Assembly (NCBI GenBank): GCA_019096155.1
Contig: JAHCVI010000003.1
Location: 4,712,001-4,776,000, forward strand
Direction of reading: 5' to 3'
DNA length: 64,000 bases
Origin: Staphylotrichum longicolle
Taxonomy: Eukaryota; Ascomycota; Sordariomycetes; Sordariales; Chaetomiaceae
Each line of letters starts with the position of its first letter. Position 1 is the first letter of the stretch. Below are positions 20,959-31,244 of the stretch, one piece after another. Both the position numbers and the translations under genes were made by a program. The notes under the pieces were generated by a model, which was not told the origin of the DNA, did not search any database, and worked only from the letters and a program-made list of their open reading frames with translations.

Positions 20959-22951
20959 TCACTGGCCCGCGCCCTTCCACTCCATCATCTCCCTCGTGCT
21001 GGGCAAGAACATCTTGGAGTCCCTCTTGGTTGCGCCGTCTGCCGCCCGCCCTAGAGAAATTGCGTACTCGCCCCTCTTTTTGATGAGAAACGCGAGCGCC
21101 AACGTTGGCTGCACATTCCTCTTAGCTGGTTTCCTCCTTTGTTCGGCACCGACTGAATCCACATCCTGGTGGAACATGGCCCTCGATACCGATGACGCAA
21201 GTTGCCTCGCATCCGCTTCGCTGATACTCCCCGACGCGGCCAGCAGGACCTCGGCAAAGAGTGTAAGGAGGTGCTTGGTCAGGTTGCGGTTGGCCGTGGG
21301 CAGCCGGTTGAGAGCCTCGGTCCAAAAGTCGAGGCCCGTTTCGACGCGCGGGCAGGGTGGTTCGATGGCGCCTTCTTGTCGCGCGAGCAGGATCCACGAT
21401 TTGACGACACTGGGTGAGATAAGCGGCTTCGGGAGCGCCTCGAGGAACTCCAAGATGAGGCGCGCGGCGTCGTGGACCGTGTAGTCGCTCCCCTCGAACT
21501 GGAAGTGCTCACAAAGGTGGGGGGCAGGCTGAAGATGGATTTTAGGCTAGACACGTTGTAGCTGTCGCCTGGCGAGGAGAAGATGTGTGCGTCCGTGCCG
21601 CCTGAAAAGTCAGTATGATGAAGAGTCATGAGTGACCAGATTAACGACGTACCGGCACGCGGATGAACTCGCAGCACTTGTAGACGGCCAGGGAAATGTG
21701 CGGTACGATGTGCTCCTCCCCTTGTGGGAGATCCTGATCTTCATGGGGCAACCCGAATACTCTCCTTCAGGTCCACACCAAAGACGACCTCGGGCTTCCT
21801 GGACTGCGAATCGCCGAGCCAGGGCATGCGGTTGAAGAACCTCGAGCTGCACTGGGCTCTGCTCGGTTGAAGGTAAAGGAAGGCGAGGGGGTGGGGGGAT
21901 GGTGTCCACGGTGCTCATCCTCGAGGTGACCTGGTTGCAAAGGCGCTGAGAGCTGCATGGGCGTCAAGGACCGCTTCTCCAGGAACTCTTCCTCGACCGG
22001 CCGGCCTCCATTGCGGATCCGTGCGAATATGTTGGATCTCCGAGATGCCGCACTCACGTTGCTGGGCCGCCACTCACCCGAGCTCCCGCTGCCCAATGAG
22101 CTTACGCTTCGCCAATGACCACGTTGACCGGCCGTGAGATACGCCGGTCTTTCCGTTCGTGGGGATCCAGATGCATCGCTGGGGCCGGCGGCGAAGGACA
22201 CCTCCGTCGGCGTCAGCAAGGAGACACCGTCCGTGTTGGCATCGGATTCTTCCCGGATGATGTCCAGCCCATCCGTGGCGTCAGTCTGGACTGAGTCGAG
22301 AGTCGTGCTCCGCATTCTGTTGTGCGACTCGGGCTCAGAGGCGGGGTTGGGCAACGGCCCGAGCTCGAGCTCGGGTGAGATGGTCTTTGTGAGAGGACGG
22401 AAGACGTCGGGCATGACACTGGGGGTTGCGGGTCCGGATACAGACGGGCTCGCCGCGGTGCCAAACATGTCCTCCTGATCCGGCATCAACTCGGGCACGT
22501 CGCAAGGGTGGGCAAAGGGAAACCGCGATATCCTGCACGACATCTCGGGCGGGGGGGATGCGAGGGGCAGCTCGTCGGGTCGCGGTGGTAGGGCTTTTTC
22601 GGCCGGCGGGGTTGGTCTTTCCGCAGTGCGTCTCGGCTGTTGGAGATGCAGGTTGTCTTCGAACCGGCTGTCCACGCTGCCGCTTGTATCCAGCACTGAG
22701 TCGGCGTCAATGTCGTCGTTGGCCGTGGTCCTTTCCTCTTCGTCGGCGTACTCCATCAGGCCTCGTATGTAACCCCGCCGGTGGCCGAGCCCAGACTCCG
22801 GTTTTGGGGTGTCGCGGCCGTGTCCGTGGCCATCGGAATCGATAGTGCCTCTCGAATTTCTCGAATCTCGCTGTGTCCCGCCGTCCCCACCCCAACCAAG
22901 CAACGCGGCGGCCAACTGCTCCCGCAAGCCATCGTCTAGCATGCTGCTCAT
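20959..22951 (-). CDS. RhoGAP-like protein, frame interrupted by about five single-base losses
   Basis: ATG at 22951; the first frame runs clean for about 370 residues of a Ser/Pro-rich region. The conserved RhoGAP-like core then appears in successive frames: SSRFFNRMPWLGDS...VFGVDLKESIRVAP, MKIRISHKG, LAVYKCCEFIR, GGTDAHIFSSPGDSYNV, and YTVHDAARLILEFLEALPKPLI, the last open to the stop at 20959. Each step equals one missing base, at or near short runs: 21854-21856, 21745-21748, 21691-21693, 21652-21655 (beside a gtacgt intron donor) and 21511-21520. The small intron ends at ttttcag near 21605. The usual GIFR arginine-finger motif is replaced by IFSSPG, so GTPase activation may be lost. Either a damaged gene or an assembly with homopolymer losses; the order of the blocks is intact. 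Confidence 0.7.
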
Positions 22952-25045
22952 TATTGCGACGTCGTAATTTCCGGTTCACTGGGCAGTCCGTCACCGCGGG
23001 TTCATAACATGGTGTTATAAAGCGGGATTTGAGTCTCTTTGCATGCTGCACGGTGAACTGGCGGTGTTTGCAGGGTGCGGTCTGGGGTGCAGAAGAGGTG
23101 CGGTCAAGTGCTTGGCCGCAATCTGTTTGCGCCGTTCTGCGTGTCAAGTGTTGGTTGAGGCGCAACAACTGTGTCTGTGCCGTGCAGCGTTCCGAGGTAT
23201 TGGACACGGAAACGTGGAAATGGGCTGGCGTTTGCGCGTGTAAGCGGGATGCCGCAGCGGGTTGGGGCGAACTGTGGTCCAACAGGTCCAACACCAGCAC
23301 AGCGCAAACACGGCTTCGACTCTTCGAGTTGGGCCACGGCGGACGGGACAAATGGAACTCACAGACAGTGGATGCAGACGGGAATTAGAGAAGGGAGGAG
23401 TCGGGTCAACATCATCGAACAAGCAATTGCACCCAGTGCATTGCGGGGTCAACAGACAGGAACCCCTTCCTCCTTCAAGAACAAGCTTCCAACGCTCCTG
23501 CCACCAAAAATTAGCTCACCGTTCCGACTCGCTCCTTCGTTCAGGGGGCATCAGATGCAGCTCTCACTGGTCCTCGCGCCTGCTGTCGGGATCCCCGCAG
23601 TGCCCGCACCTAACGGAGGGGTGCTTGTCTGGGAAGGAGTGCACCACCCAACTCCACGCAGCTAACCTTGTTTCAGGGTTGCAGCCACCCTCCACTGCTG
23701 GGTGTCCGCCGAGGCTGGCCTTCTGCTTGGCTCAAAGCCTGTTGGCCTGGGCGTTTCTGCTCCAGGGTTTGTTTTCTCAGCTCCACGAACCGGGACAGGG
23801 GCGTCGACAGGGGCCGCAACTTTCACCAAACATCACCCCCACATGGCGGTCTGGATCTTGGGGGGTGACGACAAACACTGACAGAACCTTCCAACAAACA
23901 TGAACACGTCGACGCTCTTGCACACCGAGGGCCGTTCAGCTTGTGCTGGTCTAGCGGGCCGATTTCCCGGTGCAGTTGGGCCGAATTTGCCTGCTGTGCC
24001 TCCGCCGCGTCCAACTCACTATTGCTTCGATTGCTTCTGGCGCACACCGCTAGCACTTGATCCATCGGGGCACCATCGGTTGGCGGGGGTCAATGCGCCC
24101 CCGTGCGCAAATCCGCGGCTGCTCCCCTGGCCCCGCAGGTTCGCAACCTGAGCCTTGATCACGACCCACACCACAAGCAGGCCACCCCGATGAGTTCCCT
24201 GCGGCGCAGTCAAAGAACGAAAGCGACGAAACATGGCGGCGGCACAGCTTGTGTGTCTGACACAAGCGCCCAGAACCAGGTTCTTGATCTGTCGATCCGC
24301 TGATGTCTGTACTGTGTACACAGTCGCATCCATCTCAGTCTTTTGATCCTGGTGCAGGATTCAGGCAGCGCCGATTCGGTGATTTCGGATGCGAATGCTT
24401 CCATCATCGGGGTTTGCGGGTGTGGAGCATCCCCCCTTTCCTGGAACTTTTGGCTCCATCATCAGGCTTTTGATCACGAGAGTTCGTGACCAGGGACACA
24501 GCTGCCTGCCGAGAAAACCGTCCTGAAGTTCGCTCATGACTGAAAGATCTGACAAGGGTGAGTAAGACCCTGAGAACTTAATTCGGAACAGTCAGGGGCA
24601 AGAAAACGCATGCCCAGACATAAAAAGCATGGGCTCACATCCCGGCAAGGAGCGCCACGGCCAGACTTCGTAAAGCGCAGTTGTGGCTTGTCGGCGTCAG
24701 ATGGGAGGAAGTTGACCACTGGAAGCCACTGAGAGACGCGCCTAAGTCTGAATCACAATCCTTCGGGCATGCCGGGATACACTGCAAAAGCCCTTCGCTT
24801 GCTGTGCCTTGAAGCGGAAATTGCGTCTCTGGGCCCAAAGATACCGTTTCTGGCATCCAGAGGCGTCTCTTCGTCGACTTTCTCGCTGATCGTTGAACAC
24901 TTTCCCCCCAACAACTCAAAGAGACGTTCATGTTGAGCACTCCGAAGACGGTGAGAACCGACAGAAGGGACAGGTTGATAGGTAAGTGTTCACGTGCCCT
25001 GGCTTGTTTCTATGTATGTAACGGATACCATGGCATTCCCGTTCC
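22952..25045. other. Gene-free 2.1 kb
   Basis: Open frames on plus at about 23171-23903 lack domains, codon bias and splice context. Holds the RhoGAP-like promoter and the 3' side of the reductase gene. No RNA gene recognised. Confidence 0.45.
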
Positions 25046-26356
25046 TTAGTTGCCGTCCTTTCCGGACCCCTCAAACCTCAAAATCGACTCAACGGTATCA
25101 GCCACACTCTCCTCCAGCCCCCTGTACTTCAGCCCCAGCACCTCCCTCGACCTCGAGTTATCAAACGCCCAGTGGTCCTCGGGGAAATCGTCCTTCCCCT
25201 CGGCCTCCTCTCTTGCTGGCAGCTTCTCTTCCAGCTCGGGAAACCTTCGCCTAACAATGCCTGCCAGCCGCGGATTCGAAAAGAAGCCGCCCACGACGTA
25301 GAACCGCTTCCCGCCGGCCTCGGGCACAGTCATCGCTCGCACATGCGCCAGCGCCACGTCGCGGACGTCGACGAACGTGAAGACGGGCGCCGTCGGGTGG
25401 ATGCCATCGCGCATGCGGCCCTGCACGAGGTCGCGGATGCGGTGGTTGGAAGTGTTGAGCGTGGTTAGGCTGGCCAAGCTGCGCGGGATCGGGCCGAACG
25501 TGTACGTGTTGTTGATGGTCGCGAGGGTGAAGCTGGGCGAGTGCGTGGTGAGGAAGGACCAGGCCGCTTGTTCAGCGAATTTCTGGGACACCGTCAGTAA
25601 GTCGCTTGAAGGTACAATAGGTGGGTCGTCGTAGATGTGAGGCGAACCTTGCTGGCCTTGTAGGTGTTCTGGGGGTCCATGGCTTGTTCCCACGTCACGT
25701 CGCACCAGCTTGACTCGTCGTACGCCTTGGGGTGGTTCGGCGGGTTTAGGACCGCCGCCGAGGAGGAGGTAATGATCACCCGCTTGACGGTGGGCGCGTA
25801 GGCATGGACCGACTTGAGAATGCCGGTGGTGCCTTTGATTGCCGGGTCCAGGCAGTGCTTGACCGGGTCGTCCCAGTGCAGCTGGTAGGGGGACGCTGTG
25901 TGGACGACATAGTCAAACGGGGGCGCGGACTGGAGCACCTGGTTTGTGTTAGATGCTGTGTATCCACGATGAGTTCAGCTCACTCACGTTGTCGAATGCG
26001 CCCTCTTTTGCGATGTCTTCGACCACGACGAACGAGACTTGCTTTCCCAGGGCCTCGTCGATGGACTTGACAAGACGCTGCCCCTTTTCCTCAGACCGTA
26101 CCGTTACGACGACGTCAAAACTGTCAGATGGTCGGTTAGCACTCCGAGACAGTGCTGGCCAGCCGGTGAACGGTCCCACCCGTGATCAAGCAAGCAGTCT
26201 AGCACATGAGAGGCAATGAAGCCAGTCCCGCCTGAGTCAAACCACAAATCAGCCGACCGACACCACAACGTATCTTCTTTCTTCTATGCTTGATCTCTTA
26301 CCGGTCAGCAAAACCTTGCCCTTGCTCCGGGGCAAGCAATTCTCGGTTGAGCCCAT
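25046..26356 (-). CDS. Extended short-chain dehydrogenase/reductase (Gre2/dihydroflavonol-reductase type)
   Basis: Five exons: 26302-26356, 26180-26231, 25988-26120, 25648-25938 and 25046-25582. All introns have GT...AG ends and the lengths sum to 1068 bp (355 residues). The first intron splits the Rossmann motif VLLTGGTGFIASHV. DYVVHTASPY and the catalytic YKASK (Tyr173, Lys177) follow, with a Ser in IITSSSAAV. These define NAD(P)H-dependent aldehyde/ketone reductases such as methylglyoxal reductase Gre2 and dihydroflavonol-4-reductase relatives; the natural substrate is unknown. The start is 524 bp from the start of the divergently transcribed FAD monooxygenase, so the two may share control. 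Confidence 0.88.
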
Positions 26357-26880
26357 GACGTTGTCAGGCTTTGCAATCGCGAGGATACACCGGAATCCAG
26401 TTGTTCGATGCCCCTTGAAGAGGTATGAAGGTGTTGATACAGCTCAAGTTCAAACCCCGTTTGGCTTAACCGTTCGGTCGCGGGATGACTGTGAAGTGCT
26501 GAAGTTGAGCGTGGCGAAATGTCGACGCTGCAGTCTCACAAGTCCGGTGCAATGCATCTGCAGGGAGCCGCTGCCGGTGCTCCCCACCGCAAACCCGATG
26601 GGCAAGCAGGACTTGCATATCCGTCAGCCCTCGTCATCTGGAAGGGAAGAAACACATCAGGCGCCAAGTGGAAAGAACGGTCAATGTCATCCAGGACTGT
26701 GGCGTATCGCTGGTTCACGGATTGCCTCGAACCCATCTAAACAACACCACAAGGCTCTGGCTCCCAAAATTGGGATAATCACTGCAAAGGCCAACGCGGT
26801 GCAAGATAATCCTAAGCTCCAGTGGCTACCCCAAACCTGAAACCATCTGAACTCACAACCTATCTCCTACCAACTCAACG
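26357..26880. promoter_or_regulatory. Divergent promoter region of the two oxidoreductase genes
   Basis: 524 bp separate the ATGs of the reductase (minus) and monooxygenase (plus). No coding frame supported; no specific site recognised. Confidence 0.4.
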
Positions 26881-28206
26881 ATGGGGGCCTCAACCCCGGA
26901 ACCTTTGCATGTCGCCATCATCGGTGCAGGCATCACGGGCGTCAACCTCGCCCTGGGCCTGCTCGCTCGCGGCGTGTCGTTTACCCTGTACGAGCGGGCA
27001 CCCTGCTTTGGCGAGATCGGCGCGGGCATCGGGTTCAGTCCCAACGCGGAGCGTGCCATGGGCGCCCTGAGCCCCGACGTGCTGGCCGCGTTCAAGCGCG
27101 TCGCCAACCCCAACGGCGAAGACTACTTCCAGTGGGTCGACGGGTATGGCTCTGGCAAACTCTTCTTCAAGCTGCACGTGGGCAAAGACGGGTTTCAGGG
27201 CGGTCGGCGCAGCGACATTCTCGACGCCTGGGCCAAGCTCGTCCCCCCTGACACCGTACAGTTCGGCAAAGAGATCGACACCATCACGCAACCCCCTTCC
27301 ACCCACAAACTCCGCCTCCACTTCAAAGACGGCAGCACCGCCGACGCCGACGCCGTCATCGGTTGCGACGGCATCCGCTCTCGCGTCCGGCACCTCCTTC
27401 TGCCCCCCTCCTCCCCCGCCATACAACCAGGTTACACGCGCAAGTTCTGTTTCCGCGCCCTCGCCCCCCTCTCCGCGGCCATCGCCGCCATCGGCGAGCA
27501 CGCCTCCACCACGCGCTTCATGTACATCGGCCCCGGCGCGCACGTCATCACCTACCCGGTGGCCAACAACACGCTGCTCAACATCCTGGCCGTGCTCTCG
27601 GAGCCGGACTCCGGGTCCGAGTCGGGCTCGGGCTCGGGCTCGGACTGGCCGCACGCGAGCCACACGCACACGGCGCCGGGCCACAAGCGCCAGGCGGCGG
27701 CCGCGTTTCGCGGGTGGCACGAGACGGTGCGCGGGATCGTGGACCTGTTCCCGGACGAGATGGAGAAGTGGGCCATCTTCGACATGGCGGCGCATCCTGC
27801 TCCGGCGTATACGAAGGGGAGGGTGTGCGTGGCGGGGGATGCGGCGCATGCCACGGGGCCGCATTTGGGTGCGGGAGGGGGGATGGGGATCGAGGATGCG
27901 TTGGCGCTGGCGGCGTTGATGGAGGAGGTGAAGAAGAGGGTAGAGCAGAAAGGTGGGGAGGAGAAGAAGGGGGAGTTGGTGGAGAGGGCGTTGGAGGTGT
28001 ATGAAGAGGTGAGGTATACGAGGACGCAGGAGGTCGTGAAGGCGACGAGAGAGGCGTGTGATTTGTTTCATTGGCGTGATGAGCGCGGGAGAGATCCGGA
28101 GAGGTTCGGCCGGGAGATCACAGAGAAGTTCCATAGGATTTGGAACTATGATGTGGATGAGATGGTGGAAGAGGCGCTGGAGCTGCTGGATCAGAGGGCA
28201 GCTTAG
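26881..28206 (+). CDS. FAD-dependent monooxygenase, salicylate-hydroxylase-like
   Basis: Single exon, 441 residues, ATG at 26881. Group A flavoprotein monooxygenase motifs are present: GAGITGVNLALGL (FAD ADP-binding, residues about 16-28), the DG motif GCDGIRSRVR, and the GD motif CVAGDAAHATGPHLGAGGGMGIEDA region. GIGFSPNAERAM is typical of salicylate-1-monooxygenase-like fungal enzymes, which hydroxylate aromatic acids with NAD(P)H and oxygen. A Gly/Ser-rich insertion with an H-T-H-T stretch at about residues 243-262 is coded by a short hexamer repeat. Divergent partner of the reductase at 25046-26356; a small shared pathway is possible but the substrate is unknown. Confidence 0.9.
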   Translation: MGASTPEPLHVAIIGAGITGVNLALGLLARGVSFTLYERAPCFGEIGAGIGFSPNAERAMGALSPDVLAAFKRVANPNGEDYFQWVDGYGSGKLFFKLHVGKDGFQGGRRSDILDAWAKLVPPDTVQFGKEIDTITQPPSTHKLRLHFKDGSTADADAVIGCDGIRSRVRHLLLPPSSPAIQPGYTRKFCFRALAPLSAAIAAIGEHASTTRFMYIGPGAHVITYPVANNTLLNILAVLSEPDSGSESGSGSGSDWPHASHTHTAPGHKRQAAAAFRGWHETVRGIVDLFPDEMEKWAIFDMAAHPAPAYTKGRVCVAGDAAHATGPHLGAGGGMGIEDALALAALMEEVKKRVEQKGGEEKKGELVERALEVYEEVRYTRTQEVVKATREACDLFHWRDERGRDPERFGREITEKFHRIWNYDVDEMVEEALELLDQRAA

Positions 28207-28426
28207 ATAGGTGTGACCTGCTCGCCGTAGCTGGGAGAGGGAGGGTCGGAGGGACATTGCAATTATTTGGGACTTCACTATTTCACCGTGCCTTGAAGGG
28301 CAGGCAAGCGAAAGAGTGCACTTATCAAAATTGGAGATGAGTTTGGTATGTCTATACACCTATCACTACAACAGTCCCCAAGTCCGCCATGTCTCACCCG
28401 TTCCCGGTGCTGTTTCTAAGCGAAGT
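28207..28426. other. Convergent 3' region
   Basis: About 220 bp between the stops of the monooxygenase and Tse2-like genes; nothing recognised. Confidence 0.4.
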
Positions 28427-29088
28427 CTAGAAGTAAGACTTCTCGGTAGCTTTTGGATACGCCTTGATCCACTGCGCCTTTGTGAACAGCTTTGCATTGG
28501 TCCTGAAGAAGCGGGTGATTTTCGTGTCCAGTTCTACAGACCAGCACGTCAGTCGCAGCCGCTCAAGCCTCAACTTGACAATGGCTTACCGTCGAGTGTC
28601 AGCGGCACTGCTGGCTGGAGCGAGTAGTGATCTGACCGTTCGTGAACCAAGAGGAGATCGTCGGGGAGTATCGTCCCTTGCAACGAGTGTCAGACATAAC
28701 GAGAGAACACGGATATCAAGGGATATATGATGAACAGTCGTCTCGTCGCACCTTCGGCAACGGCATACACAATGACATCGTCACCGTAGAACCCCCACCG
28801 GACTAATGATTGCTGGTACTTGGAGTTGGGCCGCATCGAGGCGCCATTGGGGGCTGGGAGCGGCAGTTAATGTTAGACCCCATCCATGCAAGAACTTTGT
28901 TTGAGCCACGAACCGCTGTAAGACGCCGGGTCTAGAGCTTTTGGTAGGACGAGTCCGTTGTGCGGCACCACATCGTGCTGGTATTTGTGCGGCCTCTGAG
29001 TGCGCAGACGAACTGACGGGCCATTGTTCACGCGAAACAGCTCCTTGGGGAACTTATTGAAGATGGAAATGAGATTGGGGCGTGGCAT
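28427..29088 (-). CDS. Tse2-type ADP-ribosyltransferase toxin-domain protein
   Basis: Four exons: 28914-29088, 28752-28853, 28590-28676 and 28427-28533. The GT-AG introns are 60, 75 and 56 bp and exon lengths sum to 471 bp (156 residues). The product matches the fungal relatives of the bacterial type VI secretion effector Tse2, by family recognition from memory of the pattern. Visible short blocks are FRVNNGPS near residue 20, HDVVP near 40, a proline/asparagine turn at the exon 1-2 join, GDDVIVYAV before intron 2 and HYSLQP after it. No signal peptide or transmembrane segment is seen, so an intracellular role is likely. The reading frame is intact. Target and activity in fungi are unknown. 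It is divergent from a HET-domain gene 694 bp away. Confidence 0.8.
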
Positions 29089-29782
29089 TTGGATGAGTTC
29101 TGGCTACTAGTTGCTCGTTGCGCAAGATTTGTGTTCGAAAGAAGAGAGAGGGCAAACCGGGTTCCGTGCGCAGAAAAGTTCCAAGCCTGAGCAGGGGCCG
29201 AAACAGGTCGCTTTGAAGAAAAATTGCATCGTTTGACCAATAACGAGGACCAAAAGTTGTTTTCATTGTGAATCCGGACCTGGTGGCTACTTTCTTTGGG
29301 AGGTTCGAGTTGTTGACTCGTACTGGCCCCAGGAGTTCATGCACAAAAGACAAGGCAGATTCAGGCCGCCTATTTAGCGTGCCTGTCAGGGTTGACACTC
29401 AGCTATCCCGGCTTCCCCGAAAGTGCCGGATCAGAGCTCAGCCCCCTGCGCCACCACCCGTGACCCATACAATCACCTACACCCGCTACCCATAACCTCA
29501 GCCGCGCCGAGTTGGGGTAGATAAGAAGAAGCCTGCCTGCACTTTGTGCAGGAAGTTTCCAGTTGGTGACCTTGCGGAATCCTTCACCTTCTGTTACCTA
29601 GGTACTTAAGACTAACAGGGTCACTGAAGCATGCACTGCAACTGGCACCATGCCCCCCACAATTGCCTATGCCCGTAGGCTTTTCACTTCCTGCCTGTCG
29701 CTTCCCCTATGGGTTCTGGGCCTGTCGGGATGGCGTGTCTCAATTGGGTTTTGGTGTCGTCTTACGAAAGACAAGGTGGATC
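29089..29782. promoter_or_regulatory. Shared upstream region of the Tse2-like and HET genes
   Basis: 694 bp between divergent starts. Short open frames here lack recognisable motifs. No binding site assigned. Confidence 0.4.
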
Positions 29783-30949
29783 ATGAGCAGCTCTCAAGCA
29801 AGGTCGGTCGAGAGGATGTATAACCCAGACGCTGCCCCAAGCTTGCATCATCTCCAGAACACTGACAAATCCCAGGCAAACATGGTTGCAGTATCGAGCT
29901 ACCGTTACCAGCCGCTTTCAGAGTCTCGAAGCATCCGCCTCCTGAGGCTTGCACCAGGCGCGCCCAAGGACCCCTTAGCCGGGGACATTACCGAAGTCCC
30001 ACTGGACAAAGCCCTGGGGACGTACATGGCCCTTTCATACGTTTGGGGTGATACGCACTTGCACCCTGACAAGCTGCTCATTGACGGTGCGCAACTCAGT
30101 ATAGGCAGAAATCTCAGCTGTGCTCTCCGACACGTCCGGTCACCAAGAAGTTCGATCACGCTGTGGGTAGACGCAATCTGCATCGACCAGGGAAGCTACC
30201 AAGAAAAATCGTCTCAGATCAGTCTGATGAGCACAATCTACGCCGAGGCCGAATCCGTGATTTCCTGGCTTGGCGAGGCGACAAGCGAGTCCGCGATGGG
30301 GATCGAAGTCCTTTCCTACCTCGCCGGTCACCATCCTTTTGACGACACCGCACCCTGGAACTGCATGCCGGCGCAAGATATTGTCCATGGTCTCCAGGAC
30401 ATTTTGCGACGCACCTATTTTGAACGCATCTGGATTGTTCAGGAGGCGACGCTCGGCCGCCGCGTCAAGATGAGAGTGGGCGACATGGCGCTAGAGTGGG
30501 ACAATGATGTCGACACCCGGCGATTCCTCGCGAGGATCAAGCTGCTCGAGGTGTCGCCCGAGTGGCAATGGAACCGGAAGTTTGGGCGGAGCGCGGAGCC
30601 CAGCTTGCTCAACTCCGTCGACTTCCGGCCCATTAGGGAGCTCTTAGAGCAGGCCGTGGCTGCGAAGAATCGGACTCTCAATGCTATGGTGCACGGTTTT
30701 GGGATCGACCCGTCGTGTACATTGCTGGATCTTGTCCATGCAATGCGCCATTTGCATTCGGCCGACCCAAGGGATAAAATCTACGCGTTGATGGGTCTGG
30801 CGCAGCCAGCTGATGTCGCAGGGTTGGTACCGGATTACGCCTATTCCTGGGAGGAGACATACCAGCATTTTTTTGAACATGTGTCGAAGCTGGTGATGCA
30901 AAATCCGAAGACGGCATACATGCAGATACCCGCACGGAACCAAGTTTAA
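29783..30949 (+). CDS. Heterokaryon incompatibility (HET) domain protein
   Basis: Single exon, 388 residues from ATG 29783; the frame is also open back to 29663, and an ATG at 29882 is another possible start. HET-domain signatures appear in order: YMALSYVWGD, LWVDAICIDQ and RRTYFERIWIVQEATLG, covering roughly residues 85-225. A helical tail follows with the family block SADPRDKIYALMGLA. HET domains trigger cell death in fungal non-self recognition and resemble TIR-type signalling domains; whether this protein is a functional incompatibility gene is unknown. It is short for the class, lacking long C-terminal repeats. Its neighbour across a shared promoter is a Tse2-type toxin homologue. Confidence 0.9.
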   Translation: MSSSQARSVERMYNPDAAPSLHHLQNTDKSQANMVAVSSYRYQPLSESRSIRLLRLAPGAPKDPLAGDITEVPLDKALGTYMALSYVWGDTHLHPDKLLIDGAQLSIGRNLSCALRHVRSPRSSITLWVDAICIDQGSYQEKSSQISLMSTIYAEAESVISWLGEATSESAMGIEVLSYLAGHHPFDDTAPWNCMPAQDIVHGLQDILRRTYFERIWIVQEATLGRRVKMRVGDMALEWDNDVDTRRFLARIKLLEVSPEWQWNRKFGRSAEPSLLNSVDFRPIRELLEQAVAAKNRTLNAMVHGFGIDPSCTLLDLVHAMRHLHSADPRDKIYALMGLAQPADVAGLVPDYAYSWEETYQHFFEHVSKLVMQNPKTAYMQIPARNQV

Positions 30950-31244
30950 CGACATTTAATGGGATTCATCATTCAGTTGCATCCCGCATTTCCACACCAA
31001 AGCGCACAAAATCACTTAGAGGCTGATAATAACCCCCTGGTTCAGTTGGCTCTTGTGCCGACGGCCTGGGATTGTGTGAAAGGGACGGAGATGCATTGAT
31101 ACCTTAGACACACAAAGTTTGTCACGGCTCAAGTTGATTACGATCATTCATCTCCTCTATGTTCAACAGCTGACTTCCTGTTGCCGGTTTTAACCTTGTC
31201 TGAAAGGCGGCTCAGGCGGTGCCCGGTAACTGAGTGTGAAACCG
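30950..31244. other. Convergent 3' region
   Basis: About 295 bp between the HET gene and the decayed F-box gene; nothing recognised. Confidence 0.4.

Noticed and set aside
23171..23903. Overlapping plus-strand frames in the 23-kb gap
   Set aside because: No motif, no splice signals, no signal peptide worth the name; not supported as a gene.
26890..28359. 489-codon open frame on the minus strand opposite the FAD monooxygenase
   Set aside because: Shadow of a GC-rich gene; low-complexity Arg/His/Leu composition and no motifs, while the plus frame has full flavoprotein signatures.
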